A stretch of 64,000 nucleotides of DNA from a virus. The position numbers were made by a program, and so were the translations under genes. Positions 6,720-15,195 of this stretch are shown here, piece by piece. The notes beneath the pieces were generated by a model that was not told where the DNA came from, did not search any database, and saw only the letters and a list, made by a program, of their open reading frames with translations. Within the stretch, counting starts at the first letter, position 1; each line of letters starts with the position of its first letter. The stretch covers positions 1 through 64,000 of IMG/VR virus record IMGVR_UViG_3300024226_000001. One strand, 5' to 3'.

Positions 6720-7619
6720 ATGAATTTTTCAAGTCAATTCTCAAAAACAATTACAAACATAGACGATATAGGAAGTGTATCACAACCACGTGATATGAAA
6801 GTAAAGGAATTAGCCCTTACAACTTTACCTATAGATCCTTACATGCCTATTGCTAATTTTGAAAATAGAAAATTCAACTGGAAATACTTTGCAGGTGAAT
6901 TAACATGGTATCTACGAAAAGATAACGATGTAGATTATATAGGTCAATTTTCAGGATTCTGGTCTACATTAACTAATCCTAATTCAAATGAAATTAACTC
7001 AAACTACGGTTCACTATTATTTAATGAACAATTAGAATGGGTTGTAGATTCATTAAAAGCGGATCAAAACACGAGACAGGCGATAGCATTTCTTAATCAA
7101 CCCAAATTTCAGTTTGAAGGTAATAAAGATTTTGTATGTACTATGTACTTAAATTTCTTTATTAGAAATAATCAATTGAATATGAAAGTTCAAATGAGAT
7201 CTAATGATGTGTTCTATGGATTAACGTTTGACGCACCTTTCTTTGCATTCGTTCACCAACATGTTCATCTATGGTTAAAAGACACATACCCTGAACTAGA
7301 CCTAGGAGTATATTACCATTGTGCAGATAACTCTCATTTCTACGAAAGACACTTCGAATTAGCAGCTAAAATTCAACAAGAAATTATAGAAGATTCTACA
7401 CAATACGCAATGATAATAGATCAACCATTCTTTACCATTGAAGCGGGTAAGATGCTATTAACAGATCATGGATTATCCTTTATAGAAAAAGTAAACGAGA
7501 CTATAGAAACTGAAAAACCTACACAGAAAGAATTCAGACAAATTCTAGAATCATTCGCAGGTATTATTAATGAAGAAGAACTCATAGGAAAGGATGGAAT
7601 ACCCGAAATTCAGGATTAA
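6720..7619 (+). CDS. Thymidylate-synthase-fold enzyme, predicted dCMP hydroxymethylase
   Basis: A 299-aa member of the thymidylate synthase (TS) superfamily. Visible landmarks are ELTWYLR (60-66), the nucleophile Cys140, RSND (160-163), and SHFY (205-208) corresponding to THLY in TS. At the position of TS Asn177, which reads the uracil ring, this protein has Asp171 in GLTFDAPFF. T4 gp42 (dCMP hydroxymethylase) also has Asp there, so dCMP is the predicted substrate and 5-hydroxymethyl-dCMP the product. The residue after the Cys is Thr rather than the His of TS. A dCMP deaminase lies at 39269, as in T4. If correct, phage DNA may contain hydroxymethylcytosine. The alternative is an unusual TS or dUMP hydroxymethylase. 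Confidence 0.8.
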   Translation: MNFSSQFSKTITNIDDIGSVSQPRDMKVKELALTTLPIDPYMPIANFENRKFNWKYFAGELTWYLRKDNDVDYIGQFSGFWSTLTNPNSNEINSNYGSLLFNEQLEWVVDSLKADQNTRQAIAFLNQPKFQFEGNKDFVCTMYLNFFIRNNQLNMKVQMRSNDVFYGLTFDAPFFAFVHQHVHLWLKDTYPELDLGVYYHCADNSHFYERHFELAAKIQQEIIEDSTQYAMIIDQPFFTIEAGKMLLTDHGLSFIEKVNETIETEKPTQKEFRQILESFAGIINEEELIGKDGIPEIQD

Positions 7620-7629
7620 CACTAGGACG

Positions 7630-7896
7630 ATGGAACTGGGTTCCTTGGAAGATGGCATAGATGACATTGTCGGTTTTCATTTAAATATCGTACAACACAT
7701 AGAAGATACTATTGATGGAATATCAATGAAAGGAAATATACTATGTAAATTGATAGATGAACAAGGAAATGAGTATGAATCCCTCTTGGATGAAGATAGA
7801 TATAATAAGTCTTTGCAAAAATCTCTAGAATTTTTTAAAGAAAGAGAAAATTACGAAAAATGTAAACACATCACAGACTTGCTAAATAGAATATAA
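7630..7896 (+). CDS. UVR-like small acidic protein, 88 aa (family member 1)
   Basis: The frame is open from ATG 7594, which would overlap the preceding gene by 26 bases. I prefer ATG 7630 (MELGSLEDG), which does not overlap it. The C terminus, LEFFKERENYEKCKHITDLL, has the helix-turn-helix pattern of a UVR motif with Cys in place of the usual Ala. The same module ends the small proteins at 28844, 30079 and 30682. The N-terminal half is acidic and differs from the others. UVR motifs in UvrB, UvrC and ClpC mediate protein contacts, and the phage Clp ATPase upstream also contains one. A role as an adaptor or regulator is possible but unproven. Confidence 0.65.
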   Translation: MELGSLEDGIDDIVGFHLNIVQHIEDTIDGISMKGNILCKLIDEQGNEYESLLDEDRYNKSLQKSLEFFKERENYEKCKHITDLLNRI

Positions 7897-7904
7897 ATTC
7901 AATA

Positions 7905-8744
7905 ATGAAGTACGGGCTTGAAGGATTTAATAGAGTCGCTAGAACCACATCAAAATGGTTCTCTCGACTCTTACGAGTATTCGAGAGACAGAAAAGAATT
8001 GAATGGACTAAGTATATTGACGACACCGTAGTTATTCATCTAGCATACAGGAAAGATAGATTAAAAATAGCAGAGAAGAGAGCATCTTCCCAAAAACTAA
8101 AGGGACGTAAAACATTACTAGATCATTTAAGATTCTTTGACGCAATAGAAGGAAAAAGAATAAAGTGGTTTTCTAAAAAAATACACATTAACAAATATCC
8201 ATTTTCATTTCACTGGGAAATAGATCCTTCTCCCGGAATGAAAAATAAATTAAAAAGAAATAATAAGATATTATGTTCTTCTGCTGAAACTGGAATCGCA
8301 TTTTCACACTATAGAATTTGGAAAGAAATTGTAGAGAATAAAACACCAGTCACCCTCATAATGGAAGATGACTTTGAATTTTGTCATAAATTTCAAGATA
8401 AAATAGAAAGCATATTTGAAAAAGAACTTCCTAATGATTGGGATTTATTGTATCTTTCTAGTTTGCCAAATCAATTTGGATTTACATGGGATCCTCATTC
8501 CCAAAATCTATCACGGTTATATAATGGAGTATGGTGGTTATCTGGTTATGTATTAACATACGAAGGAGCTAAGAAATTATTAGAAGGTTTGCCTATTGTC
8601 GGCCCAGTTGACGTATGGATTAATTATCAATTCAAAAACATGCAAGTGTATATGACTAATCATAATCTAATAACACAAGGAGATGATACCGAATCTGATA
8701 ATACTTATTCTTATGTTGAAACATTTAAGGATAACTTAATATAA
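7905..8744 (+). CDS. Glycosyltransferase family 25 (collagen galactosyltransferase-like)
   Basis: A 279-aa GT25 protein. It has the N-terminal VIHLAYRKDRL strand (43-53), the GIAFSHYRIWKEI helix (130-142), the metal-binding acidic motif MEDD (153-156), WDLLYLSS (179-186) and a C-terminal SGYVLTYEGAKKLL...GPVDVWI block (213-239). GT25 includes bacterial LPS galactosyltransferases and animal collagen hydroxylysine galactosyltransferases (COLGALT). Because this phage also encodes a collagen-like fibre and a lysyl-hydroxylase-like enzyme, modification of that fibre is an attractive role. LPS modification is the alternative. It lies between the UVR-like gene and clpP rather than in the fibre module. 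The first 40 residues are basic and not part of the fold. Confidence 0.85.
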   Translation: MKYGLEGFNRVARTTSKWFSRLLRVFERQKRIEWTKYIDDTVVIHLAYRKDRLKIAEKRASSQKLKGRKTLLDHLRFFDAIEGKRIKWFSKKIHINKYPFSFHWEIDPSPGMKNKLKRNNKILCSSAETGIAFSHYRIWKEIVENKTPVTLIMEDDFEFCHKFQDKIESIFEKELPNDWDLLYLSSLPNQFGFTWDPHSQNLSRLYNGVWWLSGYVLTYEGAKKLLEGLPIVGPVDVWINYQFKNMQVYMTNHNLITQGDDTESDNTYSYVETFKDNLI

Positions 8745-8745
8745 T
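8719..8745 (+). promoter_or_regulatory. Promoter, AAACATTT-N12-ATATAAT class
   Basis: AAACATTT at 8719-8726 and ATATAAT at 8739-8745, 27 bases before ATG 8773 of clpP. It overlaps the end of the GT25 gene. Confidence 0.6.
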
Positions 8746-8772
8746 ATTAAAATAATACACACAAAGAATTAT

Positions 8773-9441
8773 ATGAATTACGGAAAAGAATTTGAAAAGT
8801 ATGCGATGAGTGATCATAATGTTTCATCATCTAAATTAAATTACTATGAGAAGCAGATTGAAAACTCGTTAACTCCATATATCTTAGAAGAAAGAGAGTT
8901 AAGAGCTACTCAGATGGATATCTTTTCTAGATTAATGATGGATAGGTTATTATGGGTTGCAGGACCTGTTAATGATAATATGTCTACGATTGTTCAAGCA
9001 CAGTTGATGTTTTTAGACTCAGTTGGAGGAACAGATATTACGATGCATATTGATTCTCCAGGTGGAAGTGTTAAAAGTGGACTTTCAATGGTTGATGTTA
9101 TGGATTACATTAAGTCAGATATTAAAACAGTAAATACTGGTATGGCTGCATCAATGGGTTCTGTTTTATTAGGAGCAGGAACTAAGGGAAAAAGATCTTC
9201 ACTTAGACATTCTACTACAATGTTACACCAATCCTCTGGTGGATTTAATGGTAATATTCAAGATGCTGAAATAGATTGGAAAGAATGGCAAAAAGTAAAT
9301 AAAGAATTATTTAATCTTTTAGGAGAATATTGTGGAAAACCAGCTGACGAAGTAATGAAAGATGCGACTAGAGACTTTTGGTTAAATGCAAAAGAAGCTA
9401 AAGCTTATGGTATTATTGACGAAATCATCGGGAAATCTTAA
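8773..9441 (+). CDS. clpP: ClpP-like serine protease
   Basis: A 222-aa ClpP-fold protease. The oxyanion-region motif IDSPGGSV (93-100), the nucleophile in AASMGS (Ser127) and the His in MLHQS (His152) are present. The third residue is probably one of the Asp in KDATRDFW (196-203). The N-terminal 40 residues (many Tyr, Asn and Ser) are longer than in typical ClpP and could be a propeptide. The Clp ATPase at 4689 carries an IGF docking loop, so together they can form a complete compartment protease. ClpP-fold enzymes also serve as prohead proteases in some phages. However, packaged proteins here carry T4-type cleavage tags, which points to a separate gp21-like protease outside the window. It has its own promoter. 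Confidence 0.92.
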   Translation: MNYGKEFEKYAMSDHNVSSSKLNYYEKQIENSLTPYILEERELRATQMDIFSRLMMDRLLWVAGPVNDNMSTIVQAQLMFLDSVGGTDITMHIDSPGGSVKSGLSMVDVMDYIKSDIKTVNTGMAASMGSVLLGAGTKGKRSSLRHSTTMLHQSSGGFNGNIQDAEIDWKEWQKVNKELFNLLGEYCGKPADEVMKDATRDFWLNAKEAKAYGIIDEIIGKS

Positions 9442-9453
9442 TATATAAATTAT

Positions 9454-9651
9454 ATGAAAATTCATATTTACGTAAAAACGCAAGATTTAGACTCTCTTAA
9501 TAAGATATTAAGTGATCCTTTTTCGGAGACGACGAAAGAGTTTGAATTTTTAAATACACCGGCAAAAGACTTCACCATGATCTCTTTAACCTATGACGAA
9601 TGGATTAGGTTACAGGATATGGATGCACTAATTACAATACTATCATTATGA
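9454..9651 (+). CDS. Small hypothetical protein, 65 aa
   Basis: A compact protein without low complexity: an N-terminal strand MKIHIYVKTQDLDSL, a middle FEFLNTPAKDF and a C-terminal YDEWIRLQDMDALITIL. This alternation suggests a small alpha/beta fold. ATATATA lies six bases before the ATG. Its stop overlaps the next start (ATGA), so the two are translationally coupled. No family is recognised. Confidence 0.6.
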   Translation: MKIHIYVKTQDLDSLNKILSDPFSETTKEFEFLNTPAKDFTMISLTYDEWIRLQDMDALITILSL

Positions 9652-9959
9652 GAAACAGAGACATTGAAAGAGAATTATTTATTGAGCTAATCAATCATCA
9701 ATTAAAAGATCATGGGGTAACCTATGATGATGTTAAGGACAATCCACAATGGTATATGGAATATAAAACTACTCAAGAAAAAGAGCAAAAGTTTATAAAG
9801 CATATTACAGAAACTGTTGTTAACACATTAGGATTAGACATCAAACAAGCTGAGAAAGAAGCACAGTGGTTTATTCTACAATGGGGATTAGCAGTTATTC
9901 CAACCGAACAAACTCCACCTAAAAAAGCTTCTAAAAAGAAGACATCTTCTAAAAAATAA
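9648..9959 (+). CDS. Hypothetical protein with basic tail, 103 aa
   Basis: The start codon overlaps the stop of the preceding gene in an ATGA arrangement. Residues 1-80 look helical and charged (RDIERELFIELINHQLKDHG...; ETVVNTLGLDIKQAEKEAQWF). The last 15 residues are Lys/Ser-rich (KKASKKKTSSKK), like a nucleic-acid-binding or disordered tail. No family is recognised. Co-expression with the 65-aa protein is likely. Confidence 0.6.
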   Translation: MRNRDIERELFIELINHQLKDHGVTYDDVKDNPQWYMEYKTTQEKEQKFIKHITETVVNTLGLDIKQAEKEAQWFILQWGLAVIPTEQTPPKKASKKKTSSKK

Positions 9960-9991
9960 AATACACGCGTGGAATTTTAGATAAATATTCC

Positions 9992-10678
9992 ATGAATGTA
10001 TTAGATCCAAATTGGCTCACTATCGAGCCTCATGATTTTGAATTAAAATACTATAAACTCTTAGCAGCTGAGAACACTTTTAATAAGATTCTCAAAGATG
10101 GAGGCTTAATATCCATACTCGATGAAGTAGAAGATCATCTACTTGAAATGTATAAAATTAAGCACAGGAAGGAGGAGATAGACGTTAATTTAAGAGTTCT
10201 CAAGGGAATCAACCTTGACACAATGTCTTTAGAATATGAATATCCAGAAGGAGATAAACATATAGAAGACATGTATAAGCTTTGTGATAAAGCTATAGAT
10301 ATATTAGAAGATATACATAAAAATGTAAGGGTAGTATTTAGATTAGTCGAGAAGGCTATTAACATTACAGAAATTCCAGATATTAAAAGAACTAAAAAAC
10401 TAGGATATGCTTTAGTGAAAACTCCTGAAGATATCATGCAAATATATTCTTTTAAAGTTCCTTCTTTATTGACAGAAAACTGGAAAGATTTAAATCTAAA
10501 ATATGAAGGAGAAACAGTGTATGATATAAGAGCAATTTCTCTTTTTATTACAAAGGTACAAGATGAAAGTTCTGATTATAGGTTTTTTAGATGCAGTGTT
10601 AATTCAGAATTCGATATGAATGAAAGGGTATTGCCAGTATTAAAATTTAAGCTTTACAATCATTTAAGAGCAAATTAA
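9992..10678 (+). CDS. Hypothetical protein, 228 aa, start of the structural block
   Basis: A mostly helical protein with a charged central region (EDHLLEMYKIKHRKEEIDVNLRVL; DKAIDILEDIHKNVRVVFRLVEKA) that could form a coiled coil, followed by a more beta-rich C terminus. No motif is recognised. It directly precedes a late-type motif and a fibre or baseplate protein, so it may be a structural or assembly protein. It is preceded by an ATAAATATTCC leader. Function is unassigned. Confidence 0.6.
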   Translation: MNVLDPNWLTIEPHDFELKYYKLLAAENTFNKILKDGGLISILDEVEDHLLEMYKIKHRKEEIDVNLRVLKGINLDTMSLEYEYPEGDKHIEDMYKLCDKAIDILEDIHKNVRVVFRLVEKAINITEIPDIKRTKKLGYALVKTPEDIMQIYSFKVPSLLTENWKDLNLKYEGETVYDIRAISLFITKVQDESSDYRFFRCSVNSEFDMNERVLPVLKFKLYNHLRAN

Positions 10679-10682
10679 TCAA

Positions 10683-10690
10683 GATATATA
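10683..10690 (+). promoter_or_regulatory. GATATATA late-type motif
   Basis: GATATATA lies 26 bases before ATG 10717 of a virion-type gene. Here the spacing allows a normal short leader. Confidence 0.45.
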
Positions 10691-10716
10691 GTTTATAAAA
10701 ACAAAATAGTTTAAAA

Positions 10717-11943
10717 ATGCCACAGGTTACGCAAGAAGATATTATTGGATATATTGATAACACAATAGATGTTATACAGGGAGACTCACAAGTCTACACA
10801 GTAAAACTATATAGAGATAGGGTAGGTGGAAATCTTAATACATCACTATATTCTACATTTACTATGAATTTATTAGATGAATCGTCTGATTTAATCGCAC
10901 AATATTCAATGCCTAGAGTATACGGAGTTTCAGGAGATCTTATATTAGTAAATGACGATCCAACTACACAGGCTGTTTTTCAATTTGAATTATCAAAACT
11001 ACAAACATTAAATCTTCCTGCTGGAAAAATATACGTAAACATAGTAGTGACTAATTCTAGAATAGAACCTACTAAGGTTTATTCTTTACCTAACATGGAA
11101 ATTGGATCTATTTTATTTAATGAAAACAGACACGATCCTTCTCTGTATAAATCTACTCAAAGAAGTTCGGGAATAGGTGTATCTTCGTCCATGGATCCAT
11201 ATTATAAAGTTCAACATATCGATGGTTCAGTTCCTATTGGACAAGGAAGCTTATCTTTAGATTCAGGATCCCCTGGTCTAGTAACTAAAATGACATTTAT
11301 GAATAGTGACTACGATGGAATTAGAGTAAGTGTTTTAGAAAACTTTTTAATTAACAGAATAGATAAAGATGGAATTGAAGGTACGATTACATTAATAAAC
11401 AGAAGCGATACCGCTCAATATTCTATTTTTAATGTAGTAGACTGGTACAGAATCAACTGTTCTTCTGGAGAATGTATTGACGACATCGATGATGCAATAC
11501 AGGTTATAGTATCTCACGAAATGTCGACTGAAGGACCTGGTGTATATAAAAATAATTGGCTAGTTACGGACGAAGTTTCATTTAAACTAGATGTATATGG
11601 TTCAGCATTATCTTCAACTGATCTAGGTAAGAAATCTAGCACAGTACTAGATAAAGAATTAATTCCAAATAATACATCTGGAAATGTATCTAGAACTGGA
11701 ATCATATTATCGGTTACACCGCAAGATGGCCAATACATTGACGTTGAAATTAATGGTATTTCTATTTCATTAGGAGACGGAACTAAAAACCTAGATGGTT
11801 ACTTTTCATCAGATGGAGGAACTACTGCTAGAACATTCCAAGATATCCGAGTAGGTGATGAATTAATCTTTAACTCGATAGTCGCGGGATATGAGCTCAC
11901 TGATGAAGATAGAGTCTCTTTATTCTACGAATCTTATTCTTAA
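10717..11943 (+). CDS. Fibre or appendage protein with shared C-terminal domain, 408 aa
   Basis: A beta-rich protein typical of tail appendages. The N-terminal 130 residues begin with DVIQGDSQVYTVKLYRD and look like a beta-sandwich adaptor. The middle has Ser/Gly/Asp-rich strands. The C-terminal domain (about 323-408) contains VEINGISI, FSSDGGTTA, GDELIFN and AGYELTDEDRVSLFY. This domain clearly matches the C terminus of the protein at 16086 and more distantly that at 12114. Such repeated terminal domains in neighbouring fibre genes suggest a common trimerisation or receptor-facing unit. It is predicted to be a virion protein; exact position in the particle is unknown. Confidence 0.7.
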   Translation: MPQVTQEDIIGYIDNTIDVIQGDSQVYTVKLYRDRVGGNLNTSLYSTFTMNLLDESSDLIAQYSMPRVYGVSGDLILVNDDPTTQAVFQFELSKLQTLNLPAGKIYVNIVVTNSRIEPTKVYSLPNMEIGSILFNENRHDPSLYKSTQRSSGIGVSSSMDPYYKVQHIDGSVPIGQGSLSLDSGSPGLVTKMTFMNSDYDGIRVSVLENFLINRIDKDGIEGTITLINRSDTAQYSIFNVVDWYRINCSSGECIDDIDDAIQVIVSHEMSTEGPGVYKNNWLVTDEVSFKLDVYGSALSSTDLGKKSSTVLDKELIPNNTSGNVSRTGIILSVTPQDGQYIDVEINGISISLGDGTKNLDGYFSSDGGTTARTFQDIRVGDELIFNSIVAGYELTDEDRVSLFYESYS

Positions 11944-12054
11944 TAATATATTATCTTAGTATTATAAGAAAAACGTAAAAACGTAAATACGTAAAATTTA
12001 ATTAATTTTATTAAGATATTATATACTTTTTTACCCCCCACGAATAAACGTATT

Positions 12055-12113
12055 AATATATAATCCAATCCTACAATAATGTAGGGTGTGCAAAAAATAA
12101 TTATATAAATAAT
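12055..12113 (+). promoter_or_regulatory. Late-type motif and leader hairpin before the coiled-coil fibre gene
   Basis: TTAATATATAA at about 12053-12063 is followed by a hairpin (CCTACA 12070-12075, loop ATAA, TGTAGG 12080-12085). The untranslated leader continues to ATG 12114. The 170-base gap upstream also holds three close copies of ACGTAAA (11971-11996) and a CCCCCC run at 12034. The hairpin may stabilise or regulate this probably abundant transcript. Confidence 0.4.
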
Positions 12114-13886
12114 ATGGCACAAATTCGTTCAAAACAAATTTCTGACTTTCTAAGTTCAATCACATGGGCAAATGTTGTATCGTCTGACAATGTAAAAATT
12201 GCAAACGTATGGGACATCAAACAAGGATTTGATACAGTAGACGCATCAGTAAACTCTTTAGAGACTTTCATCGCAGGTGAAGTATCTTCTTTAGAAGCTG
12301 TTGATACTGCTTTATCGGCTGAGATCGTAACAGAAAAAGAAAGAGTAGATGCAATCTTAGATTCTGCAGAAGCAGACAAAGATTCATTCGCTGAAATCGT
12401 TTCTTTAATCAACGCAGTTGATACTGAAAATGACAATGCATTCGCTTCATTCGTACTAAGAACAGATAAGTCAATCGATTCATTAGAATTAGTTGATGCT
12501 GATCTTCAGAGACAAATCACAAGCAATGACTCTGACATTCTTGGTTTAGAAGGTGACATCACTTCATTAGACACTAGAGTATTAGGTGTTGAAGGTGACT
12601 TAGCTTCTGAAATCGAAAGAGCAACTGGTAGAGAAAATGCTATTGAAGCTGCTTTAAACGCAGAGATCGCTGCAACTAACGCTGATTTTATCAATGTTAA
12701 CGCATCTATCGATTCATTAGAAGTTGTTGACAATGGTTTTGCTGGTAACATCACTTCATTAGACACTAGAGTATCTGGTGTTGAAGGTGACTTACAAGCT
12801 GAAATCGACAGAGCAACTGCAATGGAAGGTAAGATATCTGCAGAATTATCTGCTGAGATCGCTGAAACTGCTGCTGAGCAAGCTGTTCAAAACGCATCTA
12901 TTGATTCTTTAGAAGCTGCTGACGCTGGTTTATCATCTTCTATCGAAGAGGAAGCAAGATTAAGAGCTGCTGCTGATTTAGCATTAGGTTCTAGAATCGA
13001 CGCTAACGATTTAGACAACGCTAACTTAACATTATCTGTAAACTCTTTAGAGGTTGTTGATGGTGAATTAGCATCTGACATCGCTACAGAAAAAGGTAGA
13101 ATCGATGCAATCTTAGAAGCTTCAACTGCTGACAAAGATTCATTCGCTGAAATCGTTTCTTTAATCAACTCTGTTGATACTGAAAATGATGATGCTTTTG
13201 CTGCATTCGTAGTAAGAACTGACGCATCTGTTGATTCTTTAGAAGTTGCTTTAGCTGCTGAAATCGCTTCAACTAACGCTGAGCAAATCGCACAAGACAG
13301 ATCTATCGATTCTTTAGAAGCTGTTGATAACAATCTAGCGATTGCTATCGAGCAAGAAAAAGAAGATAGAGCTGGTGAAGACGCTAAGTTAAAAGCACAG
13401 ATCGACGCTAACGACGCTGACAACTTATTATTAACTGCTTCAGTTAATTCTTTAGAGGTTGTTGACGGTGAATTAGCTGGTGACATCACTTCAATCGACA
13501 CTAGAGTATTAGGTGTTGAAGGTGACTTAGCTGCTGAAATCACAAGAGCTGGTTCTGTTGAATCTGCTTTATCTGCTGAATTAGCTGCTGAGATAGCAAC
13601 AACTAACGGAGAGGTAAATGTTATAAACGCATCTATCGATTCATTAGAAGTAGCTGTTGAAGAAGGTGGTACGTACCTAAGACAAACTGCAGTATTTACT
13701 GCAACTAACTTATTTACTTTACCTCAGCCAGTTGCATTCGGAACTAACGATGATTTAACTGTTTATGTAAACGGTGTATTCGTTGACTTCAGATGTACAG
13801 GTGGAACTGATATCGATTTCACAGGCTTATTAGCTTATGACGTTGATGCTAAGGACAAAGTTCAAGTTATGGGTATAAAACTATAA
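12114..13886 (+). CDS. Coiled-coil repeat tail fibre protein, 590 aa
   Basis: From about residue 35 to 515 the protein repeats the unit SIDSLEVVD...LA..I followed by helical stretches rich in Ala, Glu, Asp and Ser. LDTRVLGVEGDLA and KERVDAILDSAEADKDSFAEIVSLIN appear more than once. This is a long parallel coiled-coil shaft. The last 65 residues form a different, beta-type tip (LTVYVNGVFVDF...DAKDKVQVMGIKL), distantly like the C-terminal domain of the 10717 and 16086 proteins. The N terminus (MAQIRSKQISDFLSSITWA) is the likely attachment end. The repeats are visible at DNA level, with codon use enriched in GCT and GAA. Antisense frames in this gene are repeat shadows. A terminator follows. Confidence 0.8.
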   Translation: MAQIRSKQISDFLSSITWANVVSSDNVKIANVWDIKQGFDTVDASVNSLETFIAGEVSSLEAVDTALSAEIVTEKERVDAILDSAEADKDSFAEIVSLINAVDTENDNAFASFVLRTDKSIDSLELVDADLQRQITSNDSDILGLEGDITSLDTRVLGVEGDLASEIERATGRENAIEAALNAEIAATNADFINVNASIDSLEVVDNGFAGNITSLDTRVSGVEGDLQAEIDRATAMEGKISAELSAEIAETAAEQAVQNASIDSLEAADAGLSSSIEEEARLRAAADLALGSRIDANDLDNANLTLSVNSLEVVDGELASDIATEKGRIDAILEASTADKDSFAEIVSLINSVDTENDDAFAAFVVRTDASVDSLEVALAAEIASTNAEQIAQDRSIDSLEAVDNNLAIAIEQEKEDRAGEDAKLKAQIDANDADNLLLTASVNSLEVVDGELAGDITSIDTRVLGVEGDLAAEITRAGSVESALSAELAAEIATTNGEVNVINASIDSLEVAVEEGGTYLRQTAVFTATNLFTLPQPVAFGTNDDLTVYVNGVFVDFRCTGGTDIDFTGLLAYDVDAKDKVQVMGIKL

Positions 13887-13930
13887 TCTAAACTTCGGTT
13901 TAAATTATTAGCTTAATGCTTAATTGATTA

Positions 13931-13958
13931 AAGGCTCCTCGGAAGAGGAGCCTTTTTT
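13931..13958 (+). terminator. Strong intrinsic terminator after the coiled-coil fibre gene
   Basis: A perfect 10-bp stem (13931-13940 with 13945-13954), tetraloop GGAA and a T run. It lies inside the upstream extension of the next frame, which shows that the true start of that gene is further downstream. Confidence 0.9.
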
Positions 13959-13964
13959 ATTTAA

Positions 13965-13972
13965 AATATATA
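13965..13972 (+). promoter_or_regulatory. AATATATA late-type motif
   Basis: AATATATA sits right after the terminator and 23 bases before ATG 13996, consistent with a new transcript for the downstream glycosyltransferase genes. Confidence 0.4.
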
Positions 13973-13995
13973 GTAAAACAAAATATCGGTTTAAC

Positions 13996-15183
13996 ATGAA
14001 CATTGGAATTACACTAGGATTACAACAGGATAATGAATCTCTTTGGATAAATGGAATCAAATTAAATGTATTAAATTTAATTGAAACTCTTTCTGAAATA
14101 GGAGATCATAGTGTATATGCGTTAGACACTAGTAATAAAGTTAAAGATCTGTCAAAGGTAGATTGGGACACTTCTAAATATCCTATTTATAAATATGCAG
14201 ATAAAGTAAATTCAACGGATTTATTAATACTTCTAGGAACTTCATTTAGTACCGAGCAAACAGTCGCCGTTAGAAAAAAGAATCCTAAAATTAAGATTAT
14301 TAAATACTTTTGCGGTAATAATTATATTATAGATATGGAAAGAGTCTTATTTGATTCTAAAGAATCTGTAAGTAATTGGACGCATGGCCACGATGAAGCA
14401 TGGTTTATTCCACAGCAGGAATATCAAAATAGATCATACTATCAAACAATGGGAAGGCTTTCTGCTGACAAGGTTAAAGTGGTTCCATTTGTATGGAGTC
14501 CTAAGTTTATAAAAGAAGAAAATTCTAAAAACGTCAGAAATGGTATGAAAGACGCATTCTATAAAGGAGGCAAGAATGCAGAAGATATGAACCTATCTTC
14601 AATGGAACCTAATATGAATGTAGTTAAATATTGTATGCCTCTTATCATGATGGTAGAAGAACTATACAGAAAAAAGGGTAAAAAGGCGTTCAATGAATTT
14701 TGGGTAGGAAGTGGTAAAAGATTATTATCTAGTAAATACTTTATTAGTTCCATTAAACACTTAGATGTAACTCATTCCGGTAAATTAAAAATGTGCTCAA
14801 GGTACCCAGTAACTAATTTTCTTTCTGAGAAAACGGATATAGTTCTTTCACATCAATGGGATAATCCTTTAAACTATGCATATTTAGACGCTCTTTATTT
14901 TGGATATCCTTTAGTTCATAACGCAACAATGATAAAGGATGCAGGGTATTATTATAAAGGATTCGATACAGTGTCAGCTGCAAAGATGTTAGAGAATGTA
15001 TTAAATCATCATGATGAGATAGAAAAGGAATATACAGCAAAAAGCACAAAGGTTCTTTCAAGATATCTTACAACAAATCCTAACATCGTAGATACATATA
15101 AAAAACTAATAGAGAATATTTTTGAACCAGGAAAACATGCTCTATCAAACGAATATGACTGGTCAACAAACCTATATAAATAA
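13996..15183 (+). CDS. DUF2827-type glycosyltransferase, 395 aa
   Basis: The frame is open upstream from TTG 13924, but that extension runs through a terminator stem, so ATG 13996 (MNIGITLGLQ) is the start. The N terminus and the segment LWINGIKLNVLNLIETL match the DUF2827 family of GT-B-like proteins. Later blocks are KIIKYFCGNNYIIDME, a VPFVWSP strand, and a C-terminal donor-site-like stretch (LDALYFGYPLVHNATMIKDAGYYYKGFD). The substrate is unknown. Its position between two fibre genes suggests glycosylation of fibre proteins; hydroxymethylcytosine or surface polysaccharide are alternative targets. Confidence 0.75.
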   Translation: MNIGITLGLQQDNESLWINGIKLNVLNLIETLSEIGDHSVYALDTSNKVKDLSKVDWDTSKYPIYKYADKVNSTDLLILLGTSFSTEQTVAVRKKNPKIKIIKYFCGNNYIIDMERVLFDSKESVSNWTHGHDEAWFIPQQEYQNRSYYQTMGRLSADKVKVVPFVWSPKFIKEENSKNVRNGMKDAFYKGGKNAEDMNLSSMEPNMNVVKYCMPLIMMVEELYRKKGKKAFNEFWVGSGKRLLSSKYFISSIKHLDVTHSGKLKMCSRYPVTNFLSEKTDIVLSHQWDNPLNYAYLDALYFGYPLVHNATMIKDAGYYYKGFDTVSAAKMLENVLNHHDEIEKEYTAKSTKVLSRYLTTNPNIVDTYKKLIENIFEPGKHALSNEYDWSTNLYK

Positions 15184-15195
15184 ACATAATAAATA

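Noticed and set aside
12101-13543. Minus-strand frames inside the coiled-coil fibre gene
   Set aside because: Repeat shadows of Ser/Ala-rich composition, with no leader motif, and the + strand gene is clear.
13924-13995. 24-codon N-terminal extension of the DUF2827 glycosyltransferase
   Set aside because: It starts at TTG and runs through a perfect terminator hairpin; ATG 13996 gives the family's normal N terminus.
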